Assembly: GCA_050730675.1 (NCBI GenBank)
Contig: JBOHNM010000192.1
Coordinates: 1 to 6,461 of the forward strand
Direction of reading: 5' to 3'
From: JBOHNM01 sp050730675
GTDB taxonomy: Bacteria > Planctomycetota > Phycisphaerae > Phycisphaerales > UBA1924
Length of the DNA: 6,461 nucleotides
The notes beneath the pieces are model-generated. The model saw only the letters and a list, made by a program, of their open reading frames with translations. It had not been told where the DNA came from and did no database searches. The first letter of the stretch is position 1; every line of letters starts with the position of its first letter. Shown here one piece after another: positions 6,042 through 6,461 of this stretch. A program made the translations under genes and the position numbers.

Positions 6042-6070
6042 ATCCTACCGGAAGCCAATCGCTCCGGCAA
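6042..6070 (-). promoter_or_regulatory. Candidate sigma70-type promoter for ssb
   Basis: On the minus strand, TTGCCG (6070-6065) and TAGGAT (6047-6042) are separated by exactly 17 bases, each matching four of six consensus positions. It lies just after the rpsF stop and would give an ssb leader of about 95 bases containing the 5996-6025 hairpin. The spacer region can itself fold (CCGGA/TCCGG), an alternative reason for the pattern. Confidence 0.35.
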
Positions 6071-6087
6071 GAGGAAATTCGGATTTT

Positions 6088-6461
6088 TCAGACGGCGGCG
6101 GGAACGGCCGCGGCAGAAGTCGTGACCGGGGCCGGGGCTGGGGCGGCGCCGGGGGCGGGCTCAGGCGGCTGGGCCCGCAGGTTGGCCTCAACGGTCAGGT
6201 CGAGCTGGCCGTCGGCGTTCTTCATCTCCTCGACGGTCAGGTGCTCGGCCTTGGTGATCATGTGGCGGAGGAGCTGCTCGGAAAGATTGAAGGACCGCTC
6301 GATGGCGGCGTACTTGTCGGTGGGGGCGGAGAAGTAGACGAGGATGTAGATGCCCCGCTTCTGCTTCTTGATGGGGAAAGCCAGCGGCCGATCGCCCCAC
6401 TTCTTGAGGGCGATGATGTCGCTGCCGTTCTTGGTCAGGACTTCCTTGAGGTGCTCAACTG
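6088..6461 (-). CDS. rpsF: 30S ribosomal protein S6, C-terminal 123 residues (5' end outside window)
   Basis: S6 binds 16S rRNA in the 30S platform together with S18. The visible frame starts two bases inside the window edge. It contains the S6 core: helix VEHLKEVL, the diagnostic segment KKWGDRPLAFPIKK (visible residues 19-32), strand GIYILVYFSAP, and the second helix and strand through LLRHMITKAEHL (63-74). By comparison with E. coli S6, roughly 20 N-terminal residues are missing. After about residue 87 (bases 6091-6201) there is an Ala/Pro-rich tail with no expected fold. The TGA stop at 6088-6090 is followed by the gap to ssb. It is the first visible gene of the leftward cluster, and its promoter and any S6-S18 autoregulatory leader would lie beyond the window. 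Confidence 0.95.
   Translation of the reverse strand, partial: VEHLKEVLTKNGSDIIALKKWGDRPLAFPIKKQKRGIYILVYFSAPTDKYAAIERSFNLSEQLLRHMITKAEHLTVEEMKNADGQLDLTVEANLRAQPPEPAPGAAPAPAPVTTSAAAVPAAV

Noticed and set aside
5483..6337. 284-codon plus-strand frame across ssb and the end of rpsF
   Set aside because: It crosses two certain minus-strand genes and an intergenic region, and shows no domain.

Overview
This window is GC-rich bacterial chromosomal DNA with dense coding. It holds three rightward genes (1-4418) that converge on three leftward genes (4502-6461), and a strong hairpin terminator sits in the 83-base gap between them. No mobile element, CRISPR array, tRNA or rRNA is visible. My guess for the source is a planctomycete, perhaps a Phycisphaerae-like lineage. 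The reasons are the GC-rich codon use, the divergent membrane-anchored GspE-like protein next to a CvpA-like protein, and the reduced rpsF-ssb-rplI cluster with low-complexity protein tails. This placement is an inference from the sequence alone and is tentative.

Right-pointing half. The window opens inside a PilT/PilU-type retraction ATPase of the type IV pilus. Its visible catalytic motifs are intact and it ends at a textbook intrinsic terminator (641-671). A new transcription unit follows. First comes a 581-residue protein with three N-terminal membrane helices fused to a GspE/PilB-type secretion ATPase module. That module keeps the fold landmarks and the four-cysteine zinc site. It has lost the Walker A lysine (Arg instead), the Walker B Gly-Glu, the Asp box and the His box, so it looks like a pseudo-ATPase. 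After a 71-base gap with no terminator comes a 592-residue protein with a CvpA-like four-helix N-terminus and a large, unassigned, mostly beta-type C-terminal region that is probably extracytoplasmic. These two genes are probably co-transcribed and may form a membrane-bound assembly related to pili or secretion. They are the least ordinary part of the window.

Left-pointing half. This is the widely conserved ribosomal protein and replication cluster rpsF (S6, 5' end outside the window) - ssb - rplI (L9). The usual rpsR (S18) between ssb and rplI is absent. All three proteins carry low-complexity C-terminal tails. The L9 tail is about 100 residues, with three imperfect repeats at its end. The two intercistronic gaps (146 and 198 bases) each hold a candidate promoter and a stable hairpin, and the hairpin before rplI directly abuts its Shine-Dalgarno sequence. 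This suggests that ssb and rplI may be partly uncoupled from rpsF or controlled in their leaders.
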